Source of the DNA: Laguncularia racemosa
Taxonomy: Eukaryota; Streptophyta; Magnoliopsida; Myrtales; Combretaceae
Assembly (NCBI GenBank): GCA_037954665.1
Contig: JBBMOL010000072.1
Coordinates: 2,258,340-2,322,339 of the forward strand
Length of the DNA: 64,000 nt
Direction of reading: 5' to 3'
Notes under the pieces: model-generated
The model's input: only the letters and a program-made list of their open reading frames with translations
Databases searched by the model: none
Told to the model about the DNA's origin: nothing
Shown: piece by piece, positions 60,814 through 64,000 of the stretch
How the letters are laid out: every line of letters begins with the position of its first letter
Position numbering within the stretch: the first letter of the stretch is position 1
Program-made: the position numbers and the translations under genes

Positions 60814-61734
60814 TTATGTTACTAGCTTTAAACATTATGGGTCCCAATGTCATTGAATCCCTATCAAACAGTATTTTCTGCTTAGAAATCTGTCTAAACT
60901 TTAGTGTTATTGTATTTTGATAACTATTTAATTTGTCTATCTTTACTTTTGGCAGTTAAAATGGATAAATGAGGATTCCTCAGCTAGTCTCTTGACTGCA
61001 ACTTTATTCAGGCATTGCTGCTAGATTTTCTGGTAATATTTGTCTTCCATTAGCATGGAATTTAGATCTGTTCTTGAACAGGTTTTCGATAAACATCTAG
61101 GTATCTTTTAACATTTGGGCTGCTTGAAAATTCAATATTTGTCTCCTACTTATGGTGAGCACAATTTCTTTCTTCTATGCTACTTGCTTTGAAAGGACTT
61201 TTAATATTTGATTTTCTCATGCTCAACGTAGGTTCTTTTATTTTTTTTGTTGGTCCTGAGAAATTATTGGAGGCTAGATACAGCCCAAGGTCTTTGTAGA
61301 TTTTATTAACTGGATCTTGGTACTAAATTGGGTTTCTCATCAATTGGTAGATGAAAATATTTTCGACTTGATGACTTGGTTGAGCAGAACATTGTGCATG
61401 TGCAGATCTACATTTTGGACGTTGATTCAGGTGATGTATATACTTTCTCTTCTAGGTACTTTAATGAGTTAAGCATCTTTTTTAAACTGAGTCATTGTTT
61501 ATTGCTTTTCATTTTTCATGTGATTTTGGTATTGCCTTCATTTGTTACATGCTGCCTTTAAATATCGTTTCAATTTTGTCATCATCTTCTTCTTCTTTTT
61601 TTTTTCCCTGCTAGTAATAGGGAATTTAATACACTGGCATTTGTTTGATGGAACATTTGCACATGATAATACTTTCTTTTGGCAGAAAGCTTTTTTGCAC
61701 CAAAAGCTGCCAAAAAAAAGATACACAAATAAAA
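60814..61734 (+). other. SRRM1 3' UTR and downstream sequence
   Basis: The first few hundred bases are probably 3' UTR. I cannot place the polyadenylation site. No other gene is seen. Confidence 0.4.
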
Positions 61735-62478
61735 GATCAGCAGTTATTCTTCTTTAATATAATGCTAGTCCCCTTGCATATTGTATTCAGGTGTTCTCTG
61801 AATTTGATGAAGATGCTTACTTGAAATATATCATATTGATAAACTGTTATTCATTTAATAGGTAACACCTAAAATTTGAAAATTTCCTTAGATATTTTTT
61901 CATTGTGGATTTCCTTAGCATAAGAGTTTGATGAACAATTTATTATTATTCTCTCTATTCTCAATACTTAAAGAAAGTTGATGAACAATTTATTATGAAC
62001 TTAATTACCCAAAAAAAATTTATTATGAACTTTTAAATAAATAATTATGTGACAATATTTCTGTTAGAATTTGGAGTAAGTCCTTGATGTTAGAGCATGT
62101 TACTGGTTGTATTGTTGGATATTAATTGACTGCTGGATTTTCTATGAATTTTGATGAACCTTTATGTGGATGTTTGGAGAACACGCAGCATAACATCTAA
62201 ACTAGAGGAAAGCATGCATTTGAACTTTTGTGGGATTGGTATGCCTTTTTCCCTTTCTCAATTTTTATAGCAACTTGTTAGCTTGCGTATCATGGCCTTT
62301 CCAATTGGTTCAACGTAATGGAACTGCATAATTGAATTACTAAGTTTAAGGTATAGATTACCTCTACTCCAGCCTTCAATGTTGGCTGTTCTGATACCAA
62401 TTTATGTCTATTAGCCATTATGATATTATATGCTGCTCTTCTAGGTTCTATCTCATGGATCTCTTTGTAAGCTTTTGC
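61735..62478. repeat. R3 copy 2
   Basis: Collinear with 45270-45995 (anchors listed there). It includes TTGGTATCAGAACAG on the minus strand at 62390-62404, which resembles a tRNA-Met primer site; the other copy has TTGGTACTAGAATAG. Located about 0.9 kb past the SRRM1 stop. Confidence 0.7.
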
Positions 62479-64000
62479 TTCCTTTTTGTTTGTGATGAGA
62501 ATATTGATTAGTTTCAAGCACATGTAAGGATATTTTTTTTCTCCTTTGCTTCAAGGAAGCTGGGCCTTATTTAATCCACTCACCGGCAAGTCTATCTCAT
62601 GCAGAAGTTAAATCGGATATAATCTAATGTGTAATTCAACCTTTTCATTTTGTGTCTGTCATTGACTGATATTAAGGTTCTGCTTACCCGTTCTCTATGA
62701 CCATTTTATTTGTGCAAAGTTTTGTCGAGGCATGTTCTGCTTGATTCAAATTGAAAACAGAAATACAAAGAAAAAGGACTTTGAGAAAAGTTTTGATTCT
62801 TGGATTTTAATATTCTGCCTGGGCAACTTTGAATTAATATGTGAACCTTTCTGGGGTGAAATCTTACTTCAAGAAAGTCTCTGCTTTTTTGGATTAACCT
62901 GTACTGTATTTACTGCAAGAAATTTGCATGAGTTTTTCTTGGTGGGTTTAGATGCATAAAAAGTTCGTTTTGACAAAATCTTGGATCTAAGTTTTTGCTG
63001 GCTTGTTTGGAAATTGGGGTAACTGTTAAGGGCTCAGGAGGCAATTCTTTGTTCCTTAGGTTGTCTTTTGATGATGGGAAAATATGGATCGTTTGTAAAT
63101 ACATGTTGATCTATGGATTGAGTTTTTGCAAGAGATGTCCTTAGCTTGTGCAATAAGCCTTAGAGGAACATTTTTCTATGACATTGATGGGCCAGTAACT
63201 AGTATGCAGTTCATGATCGTTGCTTGTGATGCTTTCATTCTATATTTTCGCTTCTCATTGTCTTCCTCCGTGGGTATAACAATCGAATCAAGAATTCTGA
63301 AATGCGACGCTGATTTGTCTTACCTCCTTAATGAAGGTACTGTGGCAGGAGCAGTCAAATTTCACTTTCTGATTTGTCTCTAATTAGCTGAAAGTGAGCT
63401 CAAGTAGGTATCTAGAACTAGAAGTCCTTGGATGAGATTCTCATTTTATTGTGGTGGTTGACTAGTTATTTAGTTCTGAATGAATATATGCCTGTTCTTC
63501 AGCCGATCATCCCTTCAGTCGCGCAACTTTTGACGACTATTAAGGGCAATGTCAACTAACTATATCGATTCAACTTGAGATGTTAGGCTTCAACATGTAT
63601 ATGCGACGTTGATTGTTTTCGTTGATTGAGTTATTGTACTCTTCAAGAGGATGTCTAACCACGGTTTTTCGTCCATTGTTTTTTCCGCACCTTATATTGG
63701 ATGCATGGACAAACCGAGTTGGGCTAAATTTTTAGCTTCCGTGCTCAGCCTGAGGAGTCTCTTAGGCCCAACTAAGTTACTTGATATTTCGAAAAATTCT
63801 ATATTTATTTTTATTAAATGTTCATAATTCGACTCAAAATCGATAAAAACTCTCTTTATTTTGTTTGCGTGCTCTTTAAGCTTAAGCTTAAGCTTAGAAT
63901 TCAGCTTGATTCATCTAAAGATTGAATCAAACTGTAGTATGTTAAGATTTGAGTCAACATGGTTTCATTAATATATTCCCCTATCTCATCACCATGACCC
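62479..64000. other. Intergenic DNA, no gene recognised
   Basis: Open frames are short and of mixed composition. AAGCTTAAGCTTAAGCTTA near 63879 is a small HindIII-like palindromic repeat. 63690-63960 resembles degraded transposon sequence, but no termini were found. Confidence 0.4.

Noticed and set aside
62910..63104. 64-codon minus frame downstream of SRRM1
   Set aside because: Short, without domain, splice or composition support.

Overview
This window looks like nuclear DNA from a flowering plant, most probably a eudicot. It is AT-rich. It has two multi-exon genes with plant-type GT-AG introns, whose predicted proteins read like plant TFIIA large subunit and plant SRRM1. The rest is decayed plant repeats: Ty1/copia pieces, solo LTRs, small inverted-repeat transposons and endogenous pararetrovirus (Caulimoviridae) relics. 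I cannot name the species.

Layout. 0-8.5 kb is AT-rich intergenic DNA with a short minisatellite, a hAT-type MITE and a GC-richer locus carrying a CNOT4-type C4C4 RING that looks broken. 8.5-15 kb holds two copies of a ~1 kb repeat (R1), one apparently split by a 1.4-kb solo LTR. Between them lies a plausible single-exon gene for an unrecognised 148-residue protein (12.6 kb), preceded by two tiny uORFs. 17.9-23.3 kb (minus) is the complete large-subunit gene of general transcription factor TFIIA, in 11 coding exons encoding 387 residues.

24-53 kb is a graveyard of repeats. It contains a CACTA terminus, a duplicated ~0.9-kb segment (R2) flanking two pararetroviral relics of opposite orientation, an LTR-like block opening TGTCACGCC, and a long CACATAC-type tract interrupted by a 2.1-kb solo LTR with a tRNA-like box. 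It also contains a short copia fragment, a PPT-LTR-PBS junction, a Mutator-like MITE with 9-bp target duplication, and a degenerate copia element (minus, 52.7-48.2 kb) with a 119-bp LTR.

54.0-60.8 kb (plus) is a complete SRRM1-like splicing co-activator gene: 13 coding exons and 897 residues, with an N-terminal PWI domain, a 981-nt RS-repeat exon and a charged C-terminal tail. Downstream, 61.7-62.5 kb duplicates a segment also found at 45.3-46.0 kb (R3).

The two clear genes act at successive steps of mRNA production, promoter recognition (TFIIA) and splicing (SRRM1), but nothing in the sequence links them functionally. I see no CRISPR array, rRNA gene or convincing tRNA gene. All exon models come from reading splice signals and protein continuity by eye. 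They are not backed by transcripts.
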